The position numbers and the translations under genes were made by a program. From NCBI RefSeq assembly GCF_026810445.1, contig NZ_CP113949.1:5259501-5323500 (forward strand): a stretch of DNA of 64,000 nucleotides. The letters are read 5' to 3'. Positions 54,693 through 63,520 of this stretch are shown piece by piece; positions within the stretch are counted from its first letter, which is position 1, and every line of letters starts with the position of its first letter. The notes below the pieces were generated by a model. It was given only the letters and a program-made list of their open reading frames with translations. It searched no databases and had not been told where the DNA came from. The stretch is from Pseudomonas sp. BSw22131. GTDB taxonomy: Bacteria > Pseudomonadota > Gammaproteobacteria > Pseudomonadales > Pseudomonadaceae.

Positions 54693-55363
54693 ATTATCAA
54701 CAGCCACAGTTGCGCCGGGCGCTCGCCGCCGATTACGCCATCGGCATGATGCCTTCCACCGCACGCCGACGTTTTGAAAGCCTGTTACTGGATGATCCGT
54801 CGCTGCGGCGCGAAGTCGCGCAGTGGCAGGAATCGCTGGTCGGGCTGACCTCATCGCTGCAAGCCCAGGACGTGCCTGATCGCGTCTGGCAAAGAATCGT
54901 CGCGCGTATCGATCCGCAAGAGTTGCATGTCCCCGTGAAACGGCCTTTCTGGAATTGGCTGCGTATCACCGCCCTCGCCTGCTCACTGGCGGCGGCAGGG
55001 CTGCTGGGTGTGATCTACAACCGCGACACCGCTAGCTACAACGCGACCCTGTTGGCAAATAATCAGCAGCCGGCGTTGAGCGTTCAGGCCTACGACCGCT
55101 ACCTGAATGTCGAACCGCTCGCGGTCGCCTCGGTTGAGTCCGGGCGCAGCCTTGAGCTGTGGGCGATCCCGGCCGGTGGCGTGCCGGTTTCACTGGGGGT
55201 AATTCCTGATAACGGCAAGGGCCGCGTGGAGTTGAGTGAGAACCAGCGCAAGCTGATAGGCACGCCGACGACGCTAGCGATCACGCTGGAGCCGCAAGGC
55301 GGCTCGCCAGATGGCAAACCGACAGGGCCGGTGTTGTACCAAGGCAAACTGGCGAGTTTGTGA
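54689..55363 (+). CDS. Anti-sigma factor (RskA-like)
   Basis: A 224-residue protein with an N-terminal anti-sigma domain (LRRALAADYAIGMMPSTARRRFESLL, then EVAQWQESLVGL), one transmembrane helix (about residues 89-110, LRITALACSLAAAGLLGVIY) and a periplasmic RskA-type domain. No HxxxCxxC zinc motif is visible. It should hold the ECF sigma at the membrane until an envelope signal; the adjacent fasciclin gene is a likely target or sensor. Confidence 0.9.
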   Translation: MNYQQPQLRRALAADYAIGMMPSTARRRFESLLLDDPSLRREVAQWQESLVGLTSSLQAQDVPDRVWQRIVARIDPQELHVPVKRPFWNWLRITALACSLAAAGLLGVIYNRDTASYNATLLANNQQPALSVQAYDRYLNVEPLAVASVESGRSLELWAIPAGGVPVSLGVIPDNGKGRVELSENQRKLIGTPTTLAITLEPQGGSPDGKPTGPVLYQGKLASL

Positions 55364-55408
55364 GGCATGGGTTGTCGCGGGCCGATGCGCGAAAACCGTG
55401 CCGGCTCG

Positions 55409-55999
55409 TTACCAGGCCACAGCGGACTCAAACACCCGCTGCGGCTCGAATGCCCGCTTTAGGCGCAGATCACTCAGCGCAGAACCAGGCTTGATCTCTG
55501 AGTGCCGGCTGACGGTGTGCTCGAAGTGCTGACCGGCGCGCAACTTCTCCAGCAATGTCGTCAGATGCGAACCCCCTTGATCATCACGCTCCCTGTACAG
55601 CGGTTCGCTGAAATACAGCGTCGTCGATGGCCGTGAGTCGGGGTCCAGCGAGGCACGACGGGTCAGTGAAAAGCCTGACAACCAAGGGGTCCAAAGCCCG
55701 CGAGCGCCGGCGGCAAAGCATTCGTCGGGATAAAAATCGCCCTCGCACTCCTGCTCGTCGCGGTACATCGGTGCTGTCCGCAGGTGCTGGCGAAACGCTG
55801 AGCGATACCCTGTTTGGCAAATGTCCGCAGAAACACCCGCCCATACGCATGCATTCGCGCTTTCATAAAAAACCGTAGAGGAGAACCAGCGCAGTGGTGT
55901 TTGCTCCAACTGAGCACTCGCCAGCGTGCGGGTGAAGCCTGCAACCAGCGCTAAGCCGGTCAGCAATCGGAACGAGGTTTTTACAGTCCAAACAAACAT
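55409..55999 (-). CDS. Orphan DUF1190-like exported protein
   Basis: A 196-residue protein with a cleavable signal sequence (TRTLASA-Q) and no lipobox. It aligns with YjfM at 2483-3202: ACV..........D.C...Y.SA...H.R.AP.Y.D...CE.DF.PD.C with all four cysteines kept, then TP.L.GF.L, and SEPLYRERDDQGG against SQPIYQARDSRGG. The Ser/Gly-rich tail with terminal Gly-Gly is missing; the end is basic and finishes SAVAW. No ATP-grasp gene is beside it. Function unknown. Confidence 0.8.
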   Translation of the reverse strand: MFVWTVKTSFRLLTGLALVAGFTRTLASAQLEQTPLRWFSSTVFYESANACVWAGVSADICQTGYRSAFRQHLRTAPMYRDEQECEGDFYPDECFAAGARGLWTPWLSGFSLTRRASLDPDSRPSTTLYFSEPLYRERDDQGGSHLTTLLEKLRAGQHFEHTVSRHSEIKPGSALSDLRLKRAFEPQRVFESAVAW

Positions 56000-56186
56000 G
56001 TATTACCCACAGCCTGAAAAAAACGGGCCGGACAGATAACACAGCAAAAAACAGCTCGAAACGGTGTGAAACAGAAGTCAAAAATTCCACTTAAACTTAC
56101 GGAAAAACCCTACAGCTACCGCTCTAGATACTTACACAGCAACAAAAAAGGGCGACATCCATCGCGCTCCTGTCCTGCCTGACGCG

Positions 56187-56425
56187 TCAAGCCGCGCTGA
56201 ACAACTTGTGTGGATCAATCACGAATTTGTTCGGTACGCCGGCATCGAACTCAGCGTAACCACGCGGTGCATCGTCGAGGCTGATGACTTCTACGCCGAC
56301 AATGTCGGCAATCTTGATACGGTCCCACATGATGGCCTGCATCAACTGGCGGTTGTACTTCATCTGCGCAGTATGGCCTGCGTGGAGCCTATGAGAGTTC
56401 TTCCGGCCCAGGCCTGCCCCTGCCG
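56187..56425 (-). pseudogene. Remnant of an fdhA 3' end
   Basis: The C-terminal 58 residues encoded here differ from the intact FdhA C-terminus (56963 onward) at only five positions (MKYNRQLMQAIMWDRI through HKLFSAA), but the DNA differs at about 33 of 172 positions by my hand count, mostly at synonymous sites. Similarity ends near 56425, and the rest of the gene is missing. An open frame continues to 56666 but upstream of the similarity it encodes nothing recognisable. Confidence 0.8.
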
Positions 56426-56568
56426 AGCCTATCAACGCAATAGCCAATCGAGATAAAAGCCATTCCGAAATCTTTTTAAAACTGTCATTTCTGTCAGTTG
56501 GCAGTACTCCATCACTCACCCAACATGAGAACTCCAAAACACACCACTTAGCTAAGGGAATACATAAC

Positions 56569-56919
56569 ATGCGAAACAAAATCGCCTGGACGGCACTCGC
56601 AGCAATTCTGATGGTGGGCAACGCGTACGCCGACCTAACCGTTTGCCCGGCTGTTGCGGATATCAAGGCATCGGAATTTACGAGTTCAGATCCGAATATT
56701 CCTGCCCCCTACAACGAGGGTTTTCAATACACCGCTCCTTCGGCGTCGGGCAAACAATGGGAGGGGGAAACTCTGGCGACTAAAGACAGCTTTCTGGACC
56801 GCGAATACGAGCTCAAAGCAGACGCGGTCAAGGAGATGGATGACAAGACAGTTTGCGAGTACGGAGGTAAAAAGATCGGTAACTCCGAACCCTATCTAAA
56901 GCTGACGCTGAAAAAATGA
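56569..56919 (+). CDS. Small secreted protein, DUF3757-like
   Basis: A 116-residue protein with a clear signal peptide (MRNKIAWTALAAILMVGNAYA-D) and a mature part with two cysteines (TVCPAVADIK; KTVCEYGG), probably a disulphide. CPAVADIK..., QYTAPSASGKQWEGE and the terminal strand pattern suggest DUF3757, a family of short exported Pseudomonas proteins. It sits between the fdhA remnant and intact fdhA. Inverted AACTG/CAGTT elements lie about 75 bp upstream. Function unknown. Confidence 0.75.
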   Translation: MRNKIAWTALAAILMVGNAYADLTVCPAVADIKASEFTSSDPNIPAPYNEGFQYTAPSASGKQWEGETLATKDSFLDREYELKADAVKEMDDKTVCEYGGKKIGNSEPYLKLTLKK

Positions 56920-56925
56920 TAACGA

Positions 56926-56948
56926 GCGACCGGAAGGTCGCCCTTTTT
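56926..56948 (+). terminator. Terminator of the DUF3757-like gene
   Basis: Stem GCGACC-GGAA-GGTCGC followed by CCTTTTT, six bases after the stop codon and just before the convergent fdhA stop. Confidence 0.8.
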
Positions 56949-56962
56949 AAGATGCACTCCAC

Positions 56963-58162
56963 TTACGCCGCGCTGAACAGCTTGTGCGGATCGATCACAA
57001 ACTTCTTCGGCACACCGGCATCGAACTCGCCGTACCCGCGCGGGGCGTCATCGAGCGTAATAACTTCGACACCCACGACATCGGCGATGTTGATGCGATC
57101 CCACATGATCGCCTGCATGAGCTGGCGGTTGTATTTCATGACTGGGGTCTGACCGGTGTGGAAGCTGTGGGACTTGGCCCAACCCAGCCCGAAGCGAATG
57201 CTCAGGCTGCCCATTTTCGCTGCAGCATCGACGGCACCTGGATCTTCGGTGACGTAGAGGCCCGGAATCCCGATCTTGCCCGCGACACGCACCACCCCCA
57301 TCAGCGAGTTGAGCACTGTTGCCGGCGCTTCGGCCTTGACGCCGTCATGCCCGTGACCGCGTGCCTCAAAGCCCACGGCGTCGACGGCGCAATCCACTTC
57401 AGGCTCGCCGAGCAGCGCAGCAATCTGTTCGTGCAGCGGGGTGTCTGTGGACAGGTCAGCGATTTCAAAACCCTGAGCCTTGGCGTGAGCCAGACGCACC
57501 GGATTAACATCACCGACGATGACGACTGCAGCGCCCAGCAAGCGAGCCGATGCTGCGGCCGCCAGACCGACCGGGCCCGCGCCAGCAATGTAAACGCTGC
57601 TACCGGGGCCAACGCCCGCAGTGACCGCACCGTGGTAACCGGTCGGCAGGATGTCGGAAAGGCAGGTTAAATCGCGGATCTTTTCCATGGCCTTGTCGCG
57701 ATCAGGCAGTTTCAGCAGGTTGAAGTCGGCGTACGGCACCAGCACGTATTCGGCCTGCCCGCCGACCCAGTCACCCATGTCGACGTAACCGTATGCGCCG
57801 CCCGGGCGCCCCGGATTGACGCTCAGGCAAACGCCGGTGTGCTGCTCTTTGCACGAGCGGCACAGGCCGCACGCAACGTTGAAGGGCACCGAAACCAGAT
57901 CGCCGATCTTGAGATTTTCGACGCCGGTGCCCATTTCGATCACTTCGCCGGTGATCTCGTGACCTAGCACCAGGCCGACCTGGGCGGTCGTGCGACCGCG
58001 CACCATGTGCTGGTCCGAGCCGCAGATGTTGGTGGAAACTACTCGCAGGATGACGCCGTGCTCGATCTTCTTGCCGCGCGGGTCCTGCATTTTGGGATAG
58101 TCGATTTTCTGTACTTCGACCTTGCCAGCGCCGAGATACACCACACCACGATTACCAGACAT
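56963..58162 (-). CDS. fdhA: Glutathione-independent formaldehyde dehydrogenase
   Basis: A 399-residue zinc-dependent MDR dehydrogenase oxidising formaldehyde to formate with NAD. The catalytic zinc region is STNICGSDQHMVRG and GHEITGEV; the structural zinc cysteines are CGLCRSCKEQHTGVC; the Rossmann motif is IAGAGPVGLAAA. ATG 58162 has AGAGGTGACAGGC before it. As the last gene of soxBDAG-purU-fdhA it removes the formaldehyde released by sarcosine oxidase. Confidence 0.95.
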   Translation of the reverse strand: MSGNRGVVYLGAGKVEVQKIDYPKMQDPRGKKIEHGVILRVVSTNICGSDQHMVRGRTTAQVGLVLGHEITGEVIEMGTGVENLKIGDLVSVPFNVACGLCRSCKEQHTGVCLSVNPGRPGGAYGYVDMGDWVGGQAEYVLVPYADFNLLKLPDRDKAMEKIRDLTCLSDILPTGYHGAVTAGVGPGSSVYIAGAGPVGLAAAASARLLGAAVVIVGDVNPVRLAHAKAQGFEIADLSTDTPLHEQIAALLGEPEVDCAVDAVGFEARGHGHDGVKAEAPATVLNSLMGVVRVAGKIGIPGLYVTEDPGAVDAAAKMGSLSIRFGLGWAKSHSFHTGQTPVMKYNRQLMQAIMWDRINIADVVGVEVITLDDAPRGYGEFDAGVPKKFVIDPHKLFSAA

Positions 58163-58201
58163 GCCTGTCACCTCTTGATTTGTTGTTGTAGAAGGTGGAG
58201 C

Positions 58202-58313
58202 TAGCTTCAAGCTTCGAGCCGTAAGCTAAAAACGCTGATCTGAGTCGTCCGGCCATTACGAAGTCGCCGGAGTTTTGCTTTTCCTCTTGCAGCTTGCAGC
58301 TTATGGCTTGCAG
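58202..58313. repeat. Heptad tandem and inverted repeat between purU and fdhA
   Basis: Four 7-base units CTTGCAG, CTTGCAG, CTTATGG, CTTGCAG run from 58286 to 58313, ending exactly at the purU stop codon. AGCCGTAAGCT near 58218 is the near-complement of AGCTTATGGCT near 58299, so the intergenic RNA could fold. It is not of the standard REP sequence. Confidence 0.65.
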
Positions 58314-59171
58314 CTACAGAACCACTGTTCGATTCGCGTTCAAGAAAACCCGCCGCTCAATGTGATACCCCACCGCCCGTGCCAGTGTCAGGCCTTCGAT
58401 GTCGCGCCCTTTGGCGATCAGGTCTTCTGGGTAGTGGCTGTGGTCCACAGCCTCCACGCCTTGGGCGATGATCGGGCCTTCGTCCAGATCATTGTTGATG
58501 TAATGCGCCGTAGCGCCGACCAGCTTTACGCCTTTGTTGTAGGCCTGGTGATACGGTTTGGCACCCTTGAAGCCCGGTAGCAGCGAGTGATGAATGTTGA
58601 TCGCCTTGCCATCGAGCTTGCGACACAGGTCCGGCGACAGCACCTGCATGTAGCGCGCAAGCACCACCAACTCAGCACCCGATTCCTCGATCACTTGCCA
58701 GACCTTGGCTTCCTGCGCTGGCTTGTCGTTAGGGTTGAGAGGGAAATGGTAGTAGGGAATTTCGTGCCAGCGCGCCAAAGGTTCCAGATCCGGGTGATTG
58801 GACACCACCGCGACCACGTCCATGGACAACTGGTTGATGCGCTGGCGGTAGAGCAGGTCGTTGAGACAGTGATCGGCTTTGGAGACCATGATCACCACTT
58901 TTGGGCGGTAGTTGGGCGCTGTCAGCTCGAAAATCATACCGAAGGCCTGACCGCGCTCGGTCAGACCTGCGCGAAAAACCTGCTCGTCGAAGCCGTCGGG
59001 CTGACGAAATTCCACGCGGATGAAAAACCGGCTGGAGAGCCGATCATCGAAGGAATGGTGCTCGGTGACGTAGCAGCCTTGTTCGAACAGGTAACGCGTC
59101 ACCGCATCCACCGTGCCCAGCATGCTCGGGCAATCAGCGGTCAAAATCCATGTGTCGGGGGCGCGGCTCAT
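58314..59171 (-). CDS. purU: Formyltetrahydrofolate deformylase
   Basis: A 285-residue enzyme: an N-terminal ACT domain (DCPSMLGTVDAVTRYLFEQGCYVTEH, to about residue 85) and the formyltransferase-type catalytic domain with NIHHSLLPGFKGAKPYHQAY and DEGPII. It hydrolyses 10-formyl-tetrahydrofolate to formate and tetrahydrofolate, regenerating folate for sarcosine oxidase. AGGAG precedes the ATG. It lies between soxG and fdhA. Confidence 0.95.
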   Translation of the reverse strand: MSRAPDTWILTADCPSMLGTVDAVTRYLFEQGCYVTEHHSFDDRLSSRFFIRVEFRQPDGFDEQVFRAGLTERGQAFGMIFELTAPNYRPKVVIMVSKADHCLNDLLYRQRINQLSMDVVAVVSNHPDLEPLARWHEIPYYHFPLNPNDKPAQEAKVWQVIEESGAELVVLARYMQVLSPDLCRKLDGKAINIHHSLLPGFKGAKPYHQAYNKGVKLVGATAHYINNDLDEGPIIAQGVEAVDHSHYPEDLIAKGRDIEGLTLARAVGYHIERRVFLNANRTVVL

Positions 59172-59395
59172 TGGGTGTTGCTCCTGTCTTCTTGGCTAGC
59201 GCAGATCGCCTCTGCCGAAGGCGTAGGCGCGTGGTTTGTCCCGCGATCGGCTGCGCAGCAGTCACAAATACAGACGACTCATTCATGCAGGATGAACGCA
59301 TGCATCTGTTTACTGCCGCTTCGCGCCAGATCGCTGGCAAGCCAAGCTCCCACGGCCTCCGGCCAGAAGCGGTCAGAGGTGTATTCGAGATCTGT

Positions 59396-60028
59396 TTAAG
59401 CAGCAACCGCCAGGCCGTACTCAGCGCTCGCATCCTGCAACCACAGCCACCAGTAATCGGCGAAGCTGCGGCGGATGACCAGTTCCCAGGTCTCTTCGCC
59501 CGTGCGGCGGATCACCAGCTGCGATTTGGCGAACACGGTGCCAATCGCTTTGCCCACCGGAAAGTTATCTGGGTGCACGTCGTAGCTGGTGGACTTCATC
59601 AGCACTTCACGCACCTTGGGGCCGGTCAGTTCCAGCAGCGATTGCCCCCCGCTGACATTGACGATGGCAATGTGCAGGCCGATGAGCGCTTCACGCAGTT
59701 GCTGCTCGGCGGCGACCTCTTCGCCGCTTGGCACGATCAGCAGCCATTCATCCGGACCAAGCCATTGAATCGAGCTTTCGCCGCTGACAACCAGTGCCAG
59801 CGCGCCAGGCAATTCCATGCCCAAGGCTTTGTGGACACCTGCGGCAAAGGCTGCGTCGTGGGCATCGCCACGAAGGGTCAGGTGGCCCAGCAGTTTTTTC
59901 TCGCGAATGGTCACGCCAGCATTGGCGCGGCCCTTGCCGACCAGGCTGTTGAGGTCAGCGTGAAACAACGGTGACTCGGCTTTGGCGCCGGTCGTTGGCC
60001 GTTGTGGGTAAACGTTGGCTGTGGTCAT
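59396..60028 (-). CDS. soxG: Sarcosine oxidase gamma subunit
   Basis: A 210-residue SoxG with the usual DLNSLVGKGRANAGVTIREKKLLGH and VNVSGGQSLLELTGPKVREVLMKS blocks. It is a small subunit related to the T-protein fold. ATG 60028 with ACAGGTG seven bases upstream is preferred to the longer frame. A REP pair separates it from soxA. Confidence 0.94.
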   Translation of the reverse strand: MTTANVYPQRPTTGAKAESPLFHADLNSLVGKGRANAGVTIREKKLLGHLTLRGDAHDAAFAAGVHKALGMELPGALALVVSGESSIQWLGPDEWLLIVPSGEEVAAEQQLREALIGLHIAIVNVSGGQSLLELTGPKVREVLMKSTSYDVHPDNFPVGKAIGTVFAKSQLVIRRTGEETWELVIRRSFADYWWLWLQDASAEYGLAVAA

Positions 60029-60065
60029 AGAGCACCTGTGTTGAATTCTGTTGTGAACGCAGATT

Positions 60066-60145
60066 CTGTAGGAGCCAACTTGTTGGCGAGACAGACGGCG
60101 TGGTGTGTCAGGACGCACGCTTCGCGAACAATTTCGCTCCTACAG
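60066..60145. repeat. REP pair between soxA and soxG
   Basis: Imperfect inverted doublet from CTGTAGGAGCCAACTTGTTG to TTTCGCTCCTACAG, same subtype as at 41641-41717. It sits inside the sox operon. Confidence 0.85.
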
Positions 60146-60167
60146 AGAAATCACCAGCCCGACTAGC

Positions 60168-63100
60168 TCACTCCACGTTCTGCTGCTCACCCTTCGGATC
60201 GAAGAACACCGAAGACACGATTTCGGCTTCGATCACGCTGCCATCCGCTTGCGGTGAAAACACTCGCTCGCCCATACGCTTCAGGCCGCCTTTCACAACA
60301 CCCATCGCGAACGAATAACCCAGCGAGTTCGCCGCGTAGCTCGACGTCACGTGGCCGACCATGGTCATCGGGATCGACTGCTTAGGGTCAAACACCAGCT
60401 GCGCGCCTTCCGGCAGCCACTTGTTCGGATCAATCGGCTTGAGGCCGACCAACTGTTTGCGCTGGTCACGCACGCAATCTTCGCGATTCATGCCGCGCTG
60501 ACCGATCCACGAGAACGGCTTGGTGCGACCGACACACCAGCCCATGTTCAGGTCGTCCGGGGTCATCGAGCCATCGGTGTCCTGACCGACGATGATGAAA
60601 CCCTTCTCTGCCCGCAGTACGTGCATGGTTTCGGTGCCGTAGGGCGTCAGGTCGTACTTCTTGCCCGCTTCGATGATTTTTTCCAGTACGCCCATGGCGT
60701 AGTCGGCCTGGACGTTCACTTCGTAGGAAAGCTCACCGGTAAACGAAATCCGGAACACCCGCGCTGGTACGCCACCGACCAGACCTTCTTTCCAGGTCAT
60801 GAACGGGAACTCTTCACGGCCCAGGTCCATGTCGGTCACTTCAGCCAGCAGCTTGCGGCTGTTAGGACCGGACAACGTCATGGTCGCGTAATGGTCGGTC
60901 ACGGAGGTGAAATACACCTTCAAGTCCGGCCATTCGGTCTGTTGATAGATTTCCAGCCACTGCAGCACGCGAGCGGCGCCGCCCGTGGTGGTGGTCATGA
61001 TGAAATGGTTGTCGGCGACGCAGGCGGTCACGCCGTCGTCGAACACCATGCCGTCTTCTTTGCACATCAGGCCATAACGCGCCTTGCCCACATCGAGCTT
61101 GGTCCAGGCGTTGGTGTAGATGCGGTTGAGGAACTCCCGCGCATCCGGGCCCTGGATGTCGATTTTGCCGAGGGTCGATGCGTCCAGCAGGCCGACGCTT
61201 GCACGGACGGCTTTGCATTCACGGGCGACAGCGGCGTGGATGTCTTCACCGGCTTTCGGGAAGTACCACGGACGTTTCCACTGACCGACGTCTTCGAATT
61301 CAGCGCCGTTGCGCACATGCCAGGCGTGCAGCGCAGTGAAGCGCACAGGCTCGAAAATGTGGCCGCAGTGACGACCCGCTATAGCGCCGAAGGTCACCGG
61401 CGTGTAGTTGGGGCGGAACATGGTGGTGCCCATCTCAGGGATGGTCACGTTCAGCGAGCGGGCCGCAATGGCCAGACCGTTGACGTTGCCCAGCTTGCCC
61501 TGATCGGTACCGAAACCCAGTGCGGTGTAGCGTTTGACGTGCTCGACCGACTCGAAGCCTTCGCGGGTGGCCAGTTCGATGGCGGCGGCGGTGACATCGT
61601 TTTGCAGGTCAACGAATTGCTTCGGCGCACGGGCAGTGGCTTTGTCGTGGGGGACTTGGAACAACGCCAGCGTCGGTTCTTCGACACGGCTCAGGGCTTT
61701 TGGCAGCACGCCTTCGACCACTTTGAAACCGGCTTCGCTGGCCGCGCGCACACCGCCTTCAAAACCATCAGCCAGCGCATCGCCCAACGCGTACACACCG
61801 TTTACACCGCCGACGCATACGCGTTTCTGCGGTGCCTCACCCGGGACGAAACCGAGGATGTCTTCACGCCACACCGGCTTGCCACCCAAGTGCGATGCCA
61901 AGTGAACGATGGGGCTGTAGCCGCCGGAGCTGGCGACCAGGTCGCACTCGAGCCACTCGCCAGGGCTGGTGACTTTGTGTGCTTTGACGTCGATGGCGCA
62001 AACGCGGGCCGCGGTAACGCGCTTGCTGCCGCGGGCTTCGGTGACAGCGCTGCCGGTCAGGATACGAATGCCTTTGGCGCGGGCTTCTTCAACCAGCGCA
62101 CCACGCGGGTTATGACGTGCATCGGCAATCGCCACCACTTGCAGGCTGGCATCCAGCCAATCCAGCGCAACGCGGTACGCATGGTCGTTGTTGGTGGTCA
62201 GCACCAGCTTTTTGCCCGGTGCGACGCCGTAACGACGCACGTAGGTCGAAACCGCGCCTGCCAGCATGTTGCCCGGCACGTCATTGTTGCCGTAGACCAG
62301 CGGGCGTTCGTGAGTACCTGACGCCAACACCACGCGCTTGGCGCGAACGCGGTGCATGCGCTGACGCAGCTGGCCAATCGGAGCGCGGTCGCCCAGGTGA
62401 TCAGTCAGACGCTCGTGAATGGTCAGAAAGTTATGGTCGTGATAGCCATTGACGGTGGCGCGGGGCAGCAGCACCACGTTGGGCAGGCTTTCCAGCTCGG
62501 CAACGGCGGTGGCGACCCATTCAGCGGCAGGTTTGCCGTCCAGGCTTTCGCGGGAGTCCAACAGACTGCCGCCGAATTCTTCCTGCTCGTCCGCCAAAAG
62601 CACACGGGCACCGCTGCGTGCAGCCGCCAGCGCAGCGGCCAGACCGGCAGGCCCAGCGCCCACGATCAGCACGTCGCAGTGCTGGTTCATGTTGTCGTAG
62701 AAATCCGGATCATTCTCGGTCGGCGAACGACCAAGACCCGCGGCCTTACGAATGTACTTCTCGTAGGTCATCCAGAAGGATTGCGGATACATGAACGTTT
62801 TGTAGTAGAAACCGGGCGGCATCAGCTTGCCGCCGACTTTGCCGAGAATCCCCATCATGTCGGTGTTGACGCTCGGCCAGCCGTTGGTGCTCGACGCAAC
62901 CAGCCCCGAATACAGCGCTTGCTGGGTCGCCCGCACGTTGGGGATCTGCGTCGCTTCAGTGGCGCCGATCTGCAGCACCGCGTTCGGCTCTTCGGAGCCT
63001 GCCGCGAAGATGCCGCGAGGGCGCGAATATTTGAAGCTGCGACCGATGATGTCGACGCCGTTGGCCAGCAAAGCTGCGGCCAGGGTATCGCCTTCAAAGC

Positions 63101-63188
63101 CTTGGTAAACCTGGCCGTTGAACGTGAAGTTCAGCACCTTGCTGCGGTCGATACGGCCGCCATGAGGCAGTCGATTATTCTGGCTCAT
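60168..63188 (-). CDS. soxA: Sarcosine oxidase alpha subunit
   Basis: A 1006-residue SoxA. The N-terminal 2Fe-2S-ferredoxin-like domain (residues about 15-110) is followed by an NAD-binding oxidoreductase domain opening with VLIVGAGPAGLAAALAAARSG (about residue 175) and a C-terminal aminomethyltransferase/GcvT-like folate domain (from about residue 610). The heterotetramer oxidises sarcosine to glycine, passing the methyl group to tetrahydrofolate. It overlaps soxD by ATGA. Confidence 0.96.
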   Translation of the reverse strand: MSQNNRLPHGGRIDRSKVLNFTFNGQVYQGFEGDTLAAALLANGVDIIGRSFKYSRPRGIFAAGSEEPNAVLQIGATEATQIPNVRATQQALYSGLVASSTNGWPSVNTDMMGILGKVGGKLMPPGFYYKTFMYPQSFWMTYEKYIRKAAGLGRSPTENDPDFYDNMNQHCDVLIVGAGPAGLAAALAAARSGARVLLADEQEEFGGSLLDSRESLDGKPAAEWVATAVAELESLPNVVLLPRATVNGYHDHNFLTIHERLTDHLGDRAPIGQLRQRMHRVRAKRVVLASGTHERPLVYGNNDVPGNMLAGAVSTYVRRYGVAPGKKLVLTTNNDHAYRVALDWLDASLQVVAIADARHNPRGALVEEARAKGIRILTGSAVTEARGSKRVTAARVCAIDVKAHKVTSPGEWLECDLVASSGGYSPIVHLASHLGGKPVWREDILGFVPGEAPQKRVCVGGVNGVYALGDALADGFEGGVRAASEAGFKVVEGVLPKALSRVEEPTLALFQVPHDKATARAPKQFVDLQNDVTAAAIELATREGFESVEHVKRYTALGFGTDQGKLGNVNGLAIAARSLNVTIPEMGTTMFRPNYTPVTFGAIAGRHCGHIFEPVRFTALHAWHVRNGAEFEDVGQWKRPWYFPKAGEDIHAAVARECKAVRASVGLLDASTLGKIDIQGPDAREFLNRIYTNAWTKLDVGKARYGLMCKEDGMVFDDGVTACVADNHFIMTTTTGGAARVLQWLEIYQQTEWPDLKVYFTSVTDHYATMTLSGPNSRKLLAEVTDMDLGREEFPFMTWKEGLVGGVPARVFRISFTGELSYEVNVQADYAMGVLEKIIEAGKKYDLTPYGTETMHVLRAEKGFIIVGQDTDGSMTPDDLNMGWCVGRTKPFSWIGQRGMNREDCVRDQRKQLVGLKPIDPNKWLPEGAQLVFDPKQSIPMTMVGHVTSSYAANSLGYSFAMGVVKGGLKRMGERVFSPQADGSVIEAEIVSSVFFDPKGEQQNVE

Positions 63189-63499
63189 ACCTTGTCTCCC
63201 CGGCCGACAGCAGGAACCTGATTCACGAACTGAGGCTTGGTGCCAATCGGATAGGTTTCGAGCATTTCGTAGGTCACGGTGTCACGCGTGGCATTGAAGT
63301 ACTGACGGCAACCGGCCGCGTGAATCCACAGTTCGTGGTGCAGGCCGCGCGGGTTGTCGCGGAAGAACATGTAGTCGCCCCACTCGGCGTCGGTGCAGGC
63401 TGCCGGGTCCAGCGGACGCGGAATGTGAGCCTGACCTGACGGGTGGAATTCCTCTTCGGAGCGCAGCTCGCCACAGTGAGGACAGAAGATGTGCAGCAT
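63185..63499 (-). CDS. soxD: Sarcosine oxidase delta subunit
   Basis: A 104-residue SoxD with zinc ligands CPHCG near the N-terminus and the family block AACTDAEWGDYMFFRDNPRGLHHELWIH. The later HAAGCRQYFNATRDTVTYE supplies the other ligands. AGGAG precedes the ATG by seven bases. It lies 21 bases after soxB. Confidence 0.96.
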   Translation of the reverse strand: MLHIFCPHCGELRSEEEFHPSGQAHIPRPLDPAACTDAEWGDYMFFRDNPRGLHHELWIHAAGCRQYFNATRDTVTYEMLETYPIGTKPQFVNQVPAVGRGDKV

Positions 63500-63520
63500 G
63501 GGATTTCTCCTGTGAGTGGT

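Noticed and set aside
56426..56666. N-terminal extension of the fdhA remnant as a real 159-residue gene
   Set aside because: Only the part below about 56425 resembles a protein family; the upstream part has no signature and no ribosome site.
60351..62321. 656-codon open frame on the plus strand
   Set aside because: It is fully antisense to soxA, whose family match is unambiguous; the long frame reflects the high third-position GC.
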